This document shows positions 46,407 through 58,849 of a DNA stretch of 64,000 nt, piece after piece. This DNA comes from Marsupella aquatica (taxonomy: Eukaryota; Marchantiophyta). The stretch is taken from NCBI GenBank assembly GCA_973895155.1, contig OZ316891.1:30194001-30258000 (forward strand), given 5' to 3'. A model generated the notes under the pieces. It worked only from the letters and a program-made list of their open reading frames with translations, was not told the origin of the DNA and ran no database searches. Position 1 is the stretch's first letter; the number at the start of each line of letters is the position of its first letter. The translations under genes and the position numbers were made by a program.

Positions 46407-49400
46407 ATGGCATCGGCAGCATCTGGGCGAAATGCGCATCACCACATCATTGCAAATTCGAGTAGGAGGCGCCTCCGAGCTGTGGTGGCATCAGCTTCAT
46501 CGCTGTTCTCCTCCAATTGCTCAGTTGTAGGATTGGAGGAGCAGCAGCACTATTGGCAGGGGAAGAAGAAGAATTCAGGGGCTGCTGAACAAGTATGGAG
46601 CCCATTTGCTGGACCTTCTGGTGACGATAACTCGAAATGTTGTACCAAACCTGCCCCTTGTTTCGACTACTACTGCTACTCCTACTCAGCTGTGGCCACT
46701 GGCAGCAGCGAAACGAGGAGGGCACAAAGACCTCCTTTGTGGGCCCGAATCCCATCATGGATCTCTGTCTCGATCATGGATGAAATGGGTAATCCACCCT
46801 CCAGCAACTCACCCCACAGAAATGCAACCCGCAGTGGAATTCGACTTGCATCGAGCTTGGGACCACAGCAATGCATCCTTTCGTCGAGAAGGTTTGGTTT
46901 GCAGCAGCAGGCTGAAACTGAGATTTGTCAAGGCAGGTTGCATGTAAAGGAAATTTCGGGAGTTCGAATTTGGCAGAGCCCTAGAGAATTGCAGACGGGA
47001 CATTCCTGCCATGGAGGAGGAGGAGGTGATGACAAATCTGGGAAGATCGCGCATGATGGGAGAAATGCACCTCCCAGACTAAGGCAGTTTCATGGGTCGA
47101 GCCTTTTCTCTTCCAACTGGGGATCAAGGCAGTGCATGCAGTCCTCAAGATCGTTTGCGTTGCAGCAGGAGCATGAGTTTGTGACTGATCACGGTAAACC
47201 GGGTGTGGGGGAATCATCCCGAGTTCGGATTTGGCACAACCCGAGACGATTTCACATGGGGCATGCACACAATCATCATGGAGGAGGAGAGCATGATAAA
47301 TCTGGGAAGGCCAGCGAACGTGTCCTAGGGTGGGGATTGTGGAGTGACATAGGTCTTGCGATTGGCAAGGGTGGTGCTGGTTACGTGTCTGCAAGCACGG
47401 CATTGATTGCTGATGCTGCCCACTCAGTTTCAGACATTGTGAGTATCTCCTCCGCGTGTGAAAGAAGTAACTCTGCATGACAGTCATACAAAAATTGTGA
47501 TTTGACAGTAGTAGCAATTCGACACTTGATTTGCACTTGCCTCCTGAATTCAAGCGACAACTTTGTACCTTGTGCAGGCTTTGAGTGGTGTGGCACTCTG
47601 GACCTCCAAGGTGGCTCATGCTCCAAAAGACAAGCAACATCCCTATGGTAAGTTCTGTTGAAAAGGTTAGAAGTTTGACATCCTTTCAGATTCTTGCAAC
47701 TTAATATCTCTTGTTGCAGTAAGGAGACATTTTACGTGGTCTAGTGGAGGATAACGCAATGTTAGTCGTTCATCCGACCAGTTGTTGCGCACAACCTTTT
47801 CTTTGCCCCTATTGTGTTGTGTGGCTGATCGAAGGGCCTTTTGCTGTATGGATGCCCAGGTCATGGAAAATTTGAATCAATTGGTGCACTTGGGATATCT
47901 GGTATGCTTCTACTGACTGGTGGCGGAATAGCATGGCATTCCTTGGAATCGCTGCAGGTATGAACCTCTCACCTTCTGTGTTATAAGCACCGCTTCGGTG
48001 TCGTGTAGCACGCAAGACTAAAGATTGAAATCCATTGATGATCCCCGAAATGTCGGTACTGTTGATTGGACTATAGATTCTGCTAGTACGAGTTAGGCGT
48101 TACCTACGAAACCTGCTATCGCGTTAAAGAGGGACTACTTAGTCAATTGAGTGTTTGAATAGTTTAGTGGCCTACCGCTGTGCATCCATCTGCTTCTCAT
48201 TCGGTTGTCATATAATAAATCCAGTTGCAGTTTATGTGTTTGTGATGATATCATGGGAAGCTTTAAGGTATCTGCGGTGATTCCCAGATTCCTGATCGAT
48301 TCCTTCAGGTACTGCACTGTGTCAGACATTGTGTAACATTTCAGAATTATGTTTCTCAAGGTACACGTGACATTAAGAAAGCCACCTGGGTGGAATTCGT
48401 CCCTTTTTGCAACAGCCATTTCTTCCAATGATGTCTGAGTGGGTGCAAACGACAACTGGTCACTCCCATGATCTTGGACAAGGAGGACATCATCATGGTA
48501 TTGACTTGCAGCATCCATATGTGGCTCTCACTGCAGCAGTTGCCTCCATTGGGGTGAAAGAAATGTCTGCCACAATTCCTCTTAGACAACTAGAAATACC
48601 TGGAATTATGTTTGGCTCTTAGCATTATCTTTCCATTCTTTTTGTGAGGTTGAACTACATTCAGGTTGCTGTGCGTTTCTTGATCCCTATTGTGTTCTTT
48701 AATTTGAAGAGCTTTTCTAGCTCTACTTTCTGTCTCTATTTTTTGGCTTATGGTGACGAGGAGGATTTTAAAAATGGAACTCAGAAACTCATATATTTTG
48801 GCCGCTTACGACCGTAGGTTTTCTTGATGTGTTGCTGGAGATGAATGCAACCTCGCAGGTTTTTTTTTCCCAGTCAGATTAATTGATGTGATACGTGCAG
48901 ATTGTATCAGCGAACTAGAGCAATAGGGGAAGCGCAGCACAGTGAGCTACTCAAAGCAAGTGCATGGCACCATCGTAGTGATGCTATATCCTCAATTGTT
49001 GCTTTACTTGGCATTGGTAACTTCTCTCACTCCCCTCACTTGTAATCTTTTAGTCTTGGTGAGTATCAATGGCAAAACTCCGCCCGAAGTTGAAGAGCTA
49101 AACAGATTCTTTGCCATTCACCTAATTAAAGCAATTCCAAAGCGTCATCAACGTGACTACATTTAAGGGAAGGTTCACCAAATTGGTCTTTGATCACTTT
49201 CGGTTCATCTTTCAGGGGGCGCAATATTGGGCATGCCCCTATTAGACCCGGTAGCTGGGTTTGTTGTGTCTGGCATGATCATGAAGGCAGGGTTTGAAAC
49301 TGGATATCAGAGGTATTTTACTACAATTTTATTCATCTGATACTAGAGAGGTACATTTTGGTTTCATATCAATGATGCTGTAGTCCCAGATCAATATAAA

Positions 49401-52400
49401 CTCCTTCCAGGAATATCTGATGGATTTAGAACCCTCTGTGCCTTTGCAACCAAAACTGTGTCGTCAGTGATTAGAAAAACATTTGTTGAGACATCTCTCT
49501 AGACATCGGTGAATCTTGAATTATAGGTGTTCCTTTTCAGAGGTTATATCTCAGCAGTAGTGTTTTTATATAGAGCTTCAGATTGCAGGGGTGTCGTAAT
49601 TATGAGGACCAACAGTAACGGAAAGACACTTTAGCGTACTACCTGGTGTATCTGAGTCCTGTGCCTAGTTGGTCGAGCTTAAATCTCAATCCATCGAGTA
49701 TCTGCGGTACAAGACCTGTGTTTTGGGGGTTTTGTCTCTCTACTAAGGCTCTCACGTGTCAGCTTTCTCTTGTATGTTTTTTGTTGTGAATAAGACGAAC
49801 CTGTGAGTCACGGATGAAATACATTTAGGTTTAGAAAGCACGCACTGTTCTGTGGTCTCTTAAAGAATACTGTCATTTGGTTCCAGTTCCTTAAATGCTT
49901 GACGTGCCAGTAGCTCAATACACCCAATGACTGGTCAAACTAGTGTCCCTACATTCATCTGCTTACAAAGCATGAGCTCTATTTGTTTGGATCAGTCTCC
50001 AGGATTTGGTGGACTCTGGTGTACAAGAATCTATTCTTGCTCCAATTAGAACTACTGTCCTTGAAGTTGAAGGTGTGGAGGTATGGCGAGATCTTTGGGC
50101 ATCTTCACATATCTGTCAGTGTCATATTTCAGATAGTTTCTGGTTATAATGATGGTAATGTTTTTTACGTGCTTGCATACACATTGTTCCGAAATTGCAA
50201 AACCCATCACCGTAGTGATTCTTTTTGTTGAGCTTCTCAATGACGAAATCAAGGGCACACTTTTGACATTCTTAGCATTTTCAATTGTTTTGTGCACTTT
50301 TTGCTTTAGGGTTGCCATCACTTGCGAGGACGAAAGATGGGATCCTTTATTCACGTAGATGCTCATATTGAGGTAATTAATCCTGTACTCCCGAGTTTCG
50401 TTCGTGTTGAGTGAGTTCAAGAGTCTTCATCTCATCAGCAGATTGACACCAGTCGTTGCAACCTTTCGCAGGTGGATCCTTGGTTGAGCGTGAGTGCTGC
50501 CCATAATATAGCCGAAGCAGTTCGTCATCAAGTACATAACAAGCACCCAGAAGTTACTGAGACATTTGTACATATAGGTAACTCTTACTTGCTCACGTTC
50601 TCCAAATCCCAACGTCCTTGGGAAATAATCTGAATGTGTTTTCTTCTCAAGACTGCTCGAACCTGCAGACCAGGTGTATGAGTTGCTCTAGTCACCTAGG
50701 ACCAAGTTAGAAGAACAGTCGTTGGCTCGTTTCATGCAGCTATAATTGAGAGTTTGTATTGTGTCTTCTGATTTACGAAGCCAGAATGCAGTTTTGAATG
50801 TGGCAGGAGACATTACTAACAATTATGTGTAACTTCCATCGTTTCTGATGAAAATAAGTACTCAGTGGAAAGCATAACAGAAAATTCATTCCTTTATGGA
50901 AATATTTAGTTTGATACTTTCTACAAGGTTAGTGTCACATATTCAACTGTGATCCTAATTCTTTAGGTAAGTTTCAGCATCTCTCAATATGGAGTAAAGT
51001 TTGACCAAACTGCTGTAGGGGCTTAATGGCAGGTGTTGTTCCTGTTGTATCTTTTGATGGACAGAACCAGCTGATGGAGGAACCAAAATCGTCACCCATC
51101 AGGAGGCTGAAATTGAGCATGAGTTACATGCTCACAAAGGAGACTCTCATGAGCACCCGGACAAAAATGATCTTTCTTTCAACAAAAAGGATCTGACAAA
51201 CCTGGGATCCAAGTCAGATCTCATGAAGAGTATTCACAAAGAGGAATGCTTGGATGATGGTTTTGAAATTGATACGCGTCAGCACTCGGGGATCGAGCAA
51301 GATGTCCGTAATGTTGTGGGAGCCAACTTTCACGAGGTACGTTTCTAGATTCAAAAGAAAAATCTTTTCAAAAGGCTGTCCCATTAGAGATAGCAAATTT
51401 TGTTTTTGTTTATGAAAGGACACGAGTGTGATTCATTCAAGTTCCTATCGGAGGAGATACAATACTATGTAAGGGCCACATACTACTCTACAGTGGAGTA
51501 AAGCTGCTAGAGGTTTGGTCACATGCAGTTATAGAACCTTACAACTCGAAGGGACATGCACATTCATAATTCCCCTGCTTACGTGCAGAGCATGGGTGTA
51601 AACCCTCAGCCCCCCCCAAAAAAATTAAAAAACTGGTAGCAAATAAAATCATCAAATGGAGAAATGGCGGGTGGACTTGTAGACTCCGGTGTGGATTTTC
51701 GATGCCCGATATTGACAGTTCAGCTGTCGGAGTTCCGAGAAAAATCCTGAAATGGAAAGTAGAATTAGGGATCAATTTTAAGGATGATCTGTTGTAATCT
51801 TGGTTGTCCAAGCCATTTAACAATTCTTCACAAGCAATGCATCTAGTTCAGTGACTACAAGTTCCGACTGCAACAAGACGCAACTGAGTCCCCACATTGA
51901 AAGCCTTCAATATTCAAGATTTGTCCTTTCCCTTCTATCTTGAAGTGTATCATTACTTCTCTCGTCATTTCTCGAGATTAGATAGTTGCTATCACAGGAG
52001 CATACGAGAGTTGTACTTCTGTGTAAGAAATTTGTGAGTTCGTCATCTATGTCATGTGCGCAACAAGGTAAGTAGACATTGAATGTGTTTCGTACCTGCT
52101 ATGCAATAATGTTTCTTCCTTGCCTGTTTGTAGAGAATGAGCATAAGTCACGTTACATCCCATTTTGTGCAAGGCAAAGTGGTCGTAGAGGTGGAAGTGT
52201 CTATGAACCCCGAGATCTCTGTAAGGTATGTGCACACGATTTGGGAATCGTGCGTATTGGTTGACCTGCAGTCTTTATTTATACGGCTTCCAATCGGCTG
52301 GTAGAACAATCTAAACTGGTACTTGACGTGATGCTGGATTTCTAATAAAATCTTTTGTGGTTCCTGGGATTGTAGGAATGCGATGGATTATGCAGCTGAA

Positions 52401-52490
52401 GCTCAGCGGGCCATATTAGAAAAGGTATCAGACATTTCTACGGTGCGAGTACAGTTGAAGCTTAGCAAAAGCTCAACTCAGAACCTGTAA
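46407..52490 (+). CDS. MTPC1: MTPC1-type cation diffusion facilitator, twelve exons
   Basis: Cation diffusion facilitators export divalent metals such as Zn or Mn from the cytosol in exchange for protons. My model is 46407-47438, 47578-47647, 47860-47957, 48416-48564, 48901-49016, 49216-49312, 49996-50080, 50310-50372, 50472-50577, 51065-51336, 52134-52225 and 52376-52490. All junctions are GT-AG, phases agree, and the product is 764 residues. The metal-site motifs are intact: AHSVSD in membrane helix 2 and HHRSD in helix 5, with WTSKVAHAPKDKQHPYGHGKFE between. A His-rich loop (TTTGHSHDLGQGGHHHG) precedes helix 4. The order and words match plant metal tolerance protein C1. The first 300 residues are not conserved in the family and contain a duplicated block ending in a His/Gly motif. 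The membrane it sits in cannot be read from the sequence. Confidence 0.92.
46840..47325 (+). repeat. Internal duplication in MTPC1 exon 1
   Basis: Two coding blocks about 260 bases apart (46850-47060 and 47108-47325) give matching protein: QQCILSSRRFGLQQ against RQCMQSSRSFALQQ, SGVRIWQSPRELQTGH against SSRVRIWHNPRRFHMGH, and GGGGGDDKSGK against HHGGGEHDKSGK. A partial third version of the block start (SSLFSSN) sits near residue 31. The second block joins the membrane domain, so it is probably the ancestral one. Confidence 0.85.
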
Positions 52491-54439
52491 GCGACTGGGT
52501 CTGTTGGAAACTTCTCTCGACATCGTTGAATTTAGTTACACTATTTTCATACATTAATTTTCGAATCATCCCAACTAATATTGACCTCAAGACGTACCAC
52601 AAGAAGTAAATCACGTGTTAGTCTGTAGGTCGTTTTAGTTTCGCATTCGTGACTGAATATTTACCGACACAAAAGTGCTCACTGAGAAGTGACAAAGGGC
52701 TCCTGACCCGGTGTGATCTACTTTGCCGGTAGCTTCCGTAGTTCCACCGTGGCTTTAGGTTTATGCGCTCCGTTTTCGAACTGGTGACAGTTTCCACACT
52801 ATATTTTGTTAGACAAATTTTAGGAGGTGACGTTCTGGACCCAATTCGTAGAGTCTTTTGCCTTCAACTGGCCTCAAATAATGTAGAAGAAATATTACAT
52901 TATTTAGTCTAGATTTTGGAAGCGAAGCACACAGCTAACAAAACAGGCATCCTATTTCAAATGGCTTTCATTGTCTGGACTCTGATAACTCGAGGGTACG
53001 AACCATTTTGAGCCCTTATTCTTCTCTCATTCTCGTTGAAGTTGTCTTACTTGATTTCAGCACCGAGAGACTCAGGTTTTGCCGTTTTTTTATTGGGATC
53101 CTGGAATTGTCTAGCAAGTCCAGCTGTGAATCGTAATTGCTTTTGCCCATGTGGTGGCTATTGAGGGGCCAGAAGTAGTGTTTGCTATCTTTGCCTTCTA
53201 CTTACTGATTGTATTTTCTGGTGAAGTTGAGCCACGCGGAATAAATCATCTGTAAAACACCGAAGACATCCAGGTTAGTGATTCTAGATCAATGTCAACT
53301 TTTCATGATGATTTCAGGTTTGTGTCGGGGCCGTTCCTCCCATCACAAAATATCTGTTACAGCGCCGTGAGCTACATGGGTTTCAATTGATGTGATTTTT
53401 GTCGAAGATTCCCCACAAGAACGTTCTACCAGTTTCTCTTTGGACTGCGTGATATTCATTTGCCCCCGAAATTGCAAATAGCTCGTCACGTGGGGAGCAA
53501 GTGGAATAGAGCTGCAAAATCCCAAGAGCTCTAAGTTTTTTCTATGTCCATGAAATTATGTAGTATTCCTCGAGAGTTTTTTAAATTCCAGGGTAAAGAG
53601 ACAGCCCTTGCTTCAAGAAAACCATGCCTAGTTTTCTAATGTTGGTCAAGGTTGAACATCCAAACTGCAACTGAGCGACTCGCAAACTAATCACTGTGCC
53701 TAGTTATACCTGTCATTTCTATTCACGTGGATTCCAAAATTTCTTACAAAGATGGTCGTTCCAAAAATAGTCCAAATTTCAGGTGATGCATTCTGCCTCA
53801 CTCCCTACGTGATCTAACTGGGAGGCTTTGCCATCACGAGATTGCCTTTACTGGGGCCGTTTTGCACCATGGGCAGGTGTTCTTTCACTTCTAGTGATGT
53901 TTGCTTGCTAGGTAGCCACCGTTTGTGCATGTGGGCAGGTTTTGGAGAGGGCTCTGGGTTTCAGATTGGAAACTGCTAATTATTGGTCGATGTCCATTAG
54001 CACGAAGCCTGCTTTCAGGTTTAGATTTGGGAGAGCCACCCCGGGGAAAGTTCCATATTGGCCTGCACCGTTGAGATGTCAATGGAAGTCCGTGTGGGGC
54101 CAAGGCTGTCTACGGTATTGCAGGAGCAAAAAGGCAAAATTGATTCTGATTGAAGTCAACATTTGCCTTGGCCTGGGTGCCATTTTTTGTACACAAACCA
54201 TGAGCAAGAAAGAGAGATTACATACCACTGACATTACTGACCGTTCTTGAAACTAGGTAGAGGACAAAAAGTACATTGCCAAAGGTTTTTTTTCCTATTA
54301 TTCATATTCAATCAATGATTTGTCCCCAATCCCTGCACCCCACCTTCAAATATGCGTGAGGGTCATGGTCTAGAGGCTCCACTCTAGAGAGTAGGCAGTG
54401 AAAGTAGCTCTCTTAATTTCTTATTAGATACTTATAGAG

Positions 54440-54615
54440 ACAGTTTGAATGCCCATTCTTTGAAGAAATGACAAATGACAAATCATGCATGATCATCATT
54501 TTATGATACATAAGATCTCATTGGTTTTTTCATCCACATAAATTGTGATGGGGTCTTAGAGTCACGTCTAGAGGCTTGAATCTCTAAGTTAGACCCCAAC
54601 TCTAGCTTCTCATTA
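54440..54615. repeat. Dispersed repeat C, copy 2
   Basis: This is the partner of 25234-25415 in the same orientation. A partial third version of its TCTAGA-rich end lies just upstream near 54365-54400 (GGTCTAGAGGCTCCACTCTAGAG). Confidence 0.6.
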
Positions 54616-54789
54616 CTGTTTATTAGTAAAATAAATAGATATTATCTAGATCCACATCTTCATGAGGGCTACCTACAATATGCTTGTTTTCCGAGTGTAG
54701 TGATGTAGGATTCTCAATAATGCATACAGAAGTCCAGTAATTCTATTTAAAAAAAAAGTCTCCAACGCATCATTACTGATGTCCATCAA

Positions 54790-55460
54790 GTGAGTCAATT
54801 ATCGATCTGTACCAAGTAGTCAACTGGATTATGGATGTAGCTTTTAGAATTAGAAATGGTACGTTTTATGAACTGTGAGCTATTTGAAGCACTAACTTTT
54901 ATGAACTATGAGCTATGTGACTGGGGAAGTGTTGTCAACAATTATAGCCAGATTTGGGAATATACAGAGAAAATGTGGGATGGGAGCATGTTACAGAATA
55001 TAACATGGAGGGCCAAGAACTTTGGAAGGTAGCAGAGGAGGGGAGGAAGTAGGATTTGTTCCATGTCTGGAGACCATTGAAAAGCTCTCGTGGTCAGGGG
55101 CCTGGCTGTCCAAAACATTACAGCCCATTTGAGAATATGCAGAGAAAAGAAATATGGCACTGGGATGGTACAGAATACAAGATGAGGAAGGTTGAAGGAA
55201 GTTTGCTTAGTAATAGAGGAGGGAGGCGGAAGGAGGGAAGATTAGTTTTAGTCTTCTGGTGACCAAAGCACTCTTTGGTCACAGGCAGGGTAGGGTGTTC
55301 AATACTGTAATTAAAAGTCAAATAACTCCTATTTATAGAACAGCTTCCCCCTATGTCCTTCTCAAAGTCCAACAATTGATAAGTCTGTGCCAAGTAGCTA
55401 AGTGGATTAGGAATGTAATCTATGAAATTACAATGAAACAGACACAAATTTATGAACTAT
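54790..55460. repeat. Nested duplicated blocks A-B-B'-A'
   Basis: Block A (54790-54920: TCAATTATCGATCTGTACCAAG...TTATGAACTATGAGC) resembles A' (55370-55462). Block B (54950-55045: GATTTGGGAATATACAGAGAAAA...GAGGAGGGGAGGAAG) resembles B' (55124-55240). All blocks are in the same orientation, so the order shows two insertions or rearranged tandem copies and not a simple tandem duplication. Confidence 0.5.
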
Positions 55461-57483
55461 GAGTAATTGGGCCCCTCGGTGGAAGACTTTCCTCAATGGA
55501 GCTAAAGAGACTATGAGGCACTATATTTCTTCCTGCCTATAAAGACTTTCATGATACAAGAAATGACAAAACCTTGCTTCTAGGTGCATTCATGTACTAT
55601 CCAAACAGGGGCTGGCAAAGTATATTTTGCTCCATACCTTGACTTCCATGCCATTGGCCAACATGTACTTAAAGAGCCACTAGCCATGACATAAACCTGG
55701 TTACACCAAATTTTACCATTTTTAGTATTCTTTCCTGAAATTGTGGAGCAAAGTCTCATTGTAAAGGAGAGGAATGTGAAAAAGAGAGAAATCTTGGATA
55801 TTTCTCATTCTTTATGGCCAATGTTGGTTTAAATATATACAACCTGGGTCTTAGGAAGAGAAAATTATAAAGAAAAACTAGAGAAAGTCTCTTCCTGAAT
55901 TGCAGCAGGCTACATTGCAGTGTGGAGCTCGCCAAAGTCACAGTCATGAGTAATATACATGCTGGTTAGCTAGTCCATCATTTCATTTCAAATTGTCACA
56001 AGGAGCAGATGCTACTGTCTAAAATCTTGTGGTGAAATAACTACAATTTGGGCAATGGGCATTGTCATGGGTTTATATTCTACGCCTCAAAGAAAAGTTT
56101 AAAGAAGGCATGAATGTTGACCACGTGAACCTGCTGGACCAAGCACTTTCAAACCCCGAACAATGTCAGCAACAAAACAAAAGGAAGGTATTATTTATCT
56201 GAATAAAAATAAAAGGGGGATCTACAAGATACGAGCAAACAATACTTTTTGCCAGATGTGAAGGGTATTGCTAGAGAGGCAATCTGATTGCTAGCAAGTC
56301 ACAGCAGTCCACCAGTTTAGAATGAATTTATGAAGTCTCTTGGACACCTCTTTGTCAGCCAAGTCACTAGTCTCTGATGGTATCTGTGTATTAACTCCAT
56401 GTCTACTCTACGAGCATATAGGTGCTCTCACACGGGTAGATTCAAGTGCTTTGTAGGACTCCAGATGGTCATCAAGTTTTGCGAGCCAAACAACAAGTCC
56501 CAATTTGGGTTTTTGAAAAAGATGACACCAAAATCAAGGTTTCTGAAACCCAGTTCTGGCTAGCAAGGACTAAGTTGCTAGCAAAGTGGTGGATATCTAG
56601 GGCTCCTATGAGAACAAGGAGTGGTATTGCAAGGAATGTTCTTGTTTGCTTGCATGTTACTGATACCCAAAGAAATGTGTCAAAAATATGTAGGCAATCT
56701 ATTTAAGCATCTTGTTAAACATTGTGATCAATAGAAATCATGGTTTCAATATTTGGAAGACAATTTGATAAACTCTCCCTTAAATATGATGTTGTAATAA
56801 TTTGCAGGACCTTATGGGGTCTTGCGTCCCAAGTTCAAAGCATTTGGGCAATGCCATGATGTTTGGACTTCCAGCACTATCTGCCGGTTCAATACTATTC
56901 TTGCTATTGCACGAAGACTTTTCCGAAGTACAATCACATTTTCTGACCAGGCCTAGTTACTACTCTTACACATTTTTGACCAAGTGTAATTACTGGCCTT
57001 ACACTCCCTTAGATTTTCTCAAAAAGTGCCTGACTGGATGGGCCAGGACATATTTTTCAGTGATCAGCAGGAAGACTTTCTGGATGTGAGTTCCTTTCCA
57101 TAGTCGGAATACAAAGATACTGTAAAGCTAAATTAAGGGGCACAGGGAAACCAAACATTCGCCCCAGGGCCACCATACAATCCCACCTGGCACGCAGATT
57201 GTGGATAACAACTTACACAAAAAAAAGTGAAGAAGGCCCCAGGTCTTGCTGTAATAATGAACCAATGATATGATCATGGGAGCTTTTCATTAATATCTCA
57301 GTCTTGGTGGTTTCACGACATGCACATCTATGGGCCCACAAAAATCCAAACAAATCTCTGAAAGTGTCCCAACACTAATGGCCATTCAAAAATATTATTT
57401 AAAAATGCAAAAGCTCCTCTGGGCGCCATTCAAATTGTTGTCAATTGGTCAAAAGGCTTCTTTCATGAGTGCTGGAGCCTCAC

Positions 57484-57732
57484 TCTCCCTAGGGGGTAAT
57501 TTGTAAGGTTTTTGGCCATGGTGGCTAAATTTACTCTTGTGTCAAAAGAAAAGATACGCAGCATACTTCTTATATAATTTTAGCAGACTGATTTTTTATA
57601 CTTAGATATCCCTACATTTCTCGATAACCCTCAGATTTTGGATAGGGTCTCTGACTAGGTGGGAAAGCGAAGACTTTTCTGGGAGGTGGAATTAGGAGAA
57701 TTTTTGCCACTTATAAAAAGTTGCTCCCCTAG
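57484..57732. mobile_element. MULE-like MITE, second copy
   Basis: This is a relative of the element at 14217-14551. The inside runs from GGGGTAATTTGTAAGGTTTTTGG to GAATTTTTGCCACTTATAAAAAGTTG with a rough inverted-repeat relation, and the shared middle words are CTAGGTGGGAAAG and GGGAGGTGGAATT. Flanking 9-mers are TCTCCCTAG and CTCCCCTAG, a target duplication with changes at the first bases. Confidence 0.4.
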
Positions 57733-58334
57733 CGTCTTTTTCTCGTGCTACAGTGCTGCTATAGACTTCTGGCTAGCATCTCTCACGCAAAGGAGACCCT
57801 GTTAACAGCATATCCATCCTTGGAACATGCTTTAGCTTAGAATCTCAGGTATGGGCAGATATTCTATTCTAATCCAACCCCAACTTTTGAACTCTTGTTC
57901 AGCATACGGTCTGGTCAATGCTGGATCTAAAATTCAAATCCAGCATTTACATTTCACCCTTAGTGCTCACTCATTGTCCTCCTCTCCAATAAGAACCCTA
58001 CATCTCACACTTTCAGATGAAGCCAAAAACACATAAAAAAGGGAGGAAAAGTCAATTATTATAATCATTGTTGAATCACATCTGAGTCTTTATGCCTTGA
58101 AAACCAAAAGCAGGCCCATCCAACAGAGGATAGACGTCCTGCTTTGGAACATGCATTTCTATATAGGGTAGCCACAAGGGGACAATACCCAGGGATCCGA
58201 CAGGGACCAGACCAGGAGGGAGAGAGGATTAAACCAGAACCCAAAGTGGGCAACCAGGGCTGAGGAGATAATCAATACTCCCACCACTACACCCCACCCA
58301 CACACACACACATACCCTCCACACCCCTTATGTG

Positions 58335-58410
58335 TGGAGGGAGGATTGAACCTGGGACCTCTCGATTCTAGGCTCATCCTCTGGCCAACTGACCAAAGCC
58401 AGTTGGTTAC
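58335..58410 (-). repeat. tRNA-derived SINE-like module 1
   Basis: On the minus strand the A-box-like TGGTCAGTTGGCC is followed about 35 bases later by a very good B box, GGTTCAATCC. The surrounding arms do not pair into a full cloverleaf, so this is SINE-like and not a working tRNA gene. Confidence 0.5.
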
Positions 58411-58650
58411 ATCTGAGCCTTTATATTCATGCCCTTCTGACCACACCCTGACACCTCCTCCCCATTGAGGTGAACAGTCTCGAGAAATCCATTCATCACA
58501 ATCCCTTGGGTCCCACTCAATTAGTTGTCTCTGTTTTACCTTTTCCATGTAGATGATAATGAGTGATCCCCATTTTTCCTAAGGGTGAAGTTCATTTTGC
58601 GGGCATGGGACTTTGGTGAAGACCACTTGGGAGGGGGGTGCTAGTAGACT

Positions 58651-58714
58651 GATGGAGCTTGAACTGGGAAAGTCCTCAAACAATGAAGATTACTACCACT
58701 CGGTTACGCTTGCT
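58651..58714 (-). repeat. tRNA-derived SINE-like module 2
   Basis: On the minus strand TAACCGAGTGGTAG (A box) and AGTTCAAGCTCC (B box) have tRNA-like spacing. It lies about 300 bases from module 1 in the same orientation but differs from it in sequence. Confidence 0.45.
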
Positions 58715-58849
58715 AGCATGACTCAGAGCATCTCCTATGGTGAATGCTATTTGCTTATTGTATACAATAAATGTAGAGTAAAGAGCTGCTTTTTTTGGTC
58801 TAGTGTGTGTACAGCAAGGATGATATGTTAAAAATCAAGCCCAATGGTT

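Larger units (their letters stand above)
52491..58800. other. Gene-free stretch after MTPC1
   Basis: The first part should include the MTPC1 3' UTR. Beyond it I recognise only repeats: copy 2 of dispersed repeat C, a mirrored set of duplicated blocks at 54.79-55.46 kb (A, B, B', A'), a MULE-like MITE at 57.5 kb and two tRNA-like modules at 58.3 and 58.7 kb. Open frames at 53942-54250, 56446-56706 and 56802-57089 show no motif I can name. Confidence 0.5.

Noticed and set aside
58335-58410. A functional tRNA gene
   Set aside because: The A and B boxes are good, but acceptor and anticodon stems do not pair, so a SINE-like origin is more likely.
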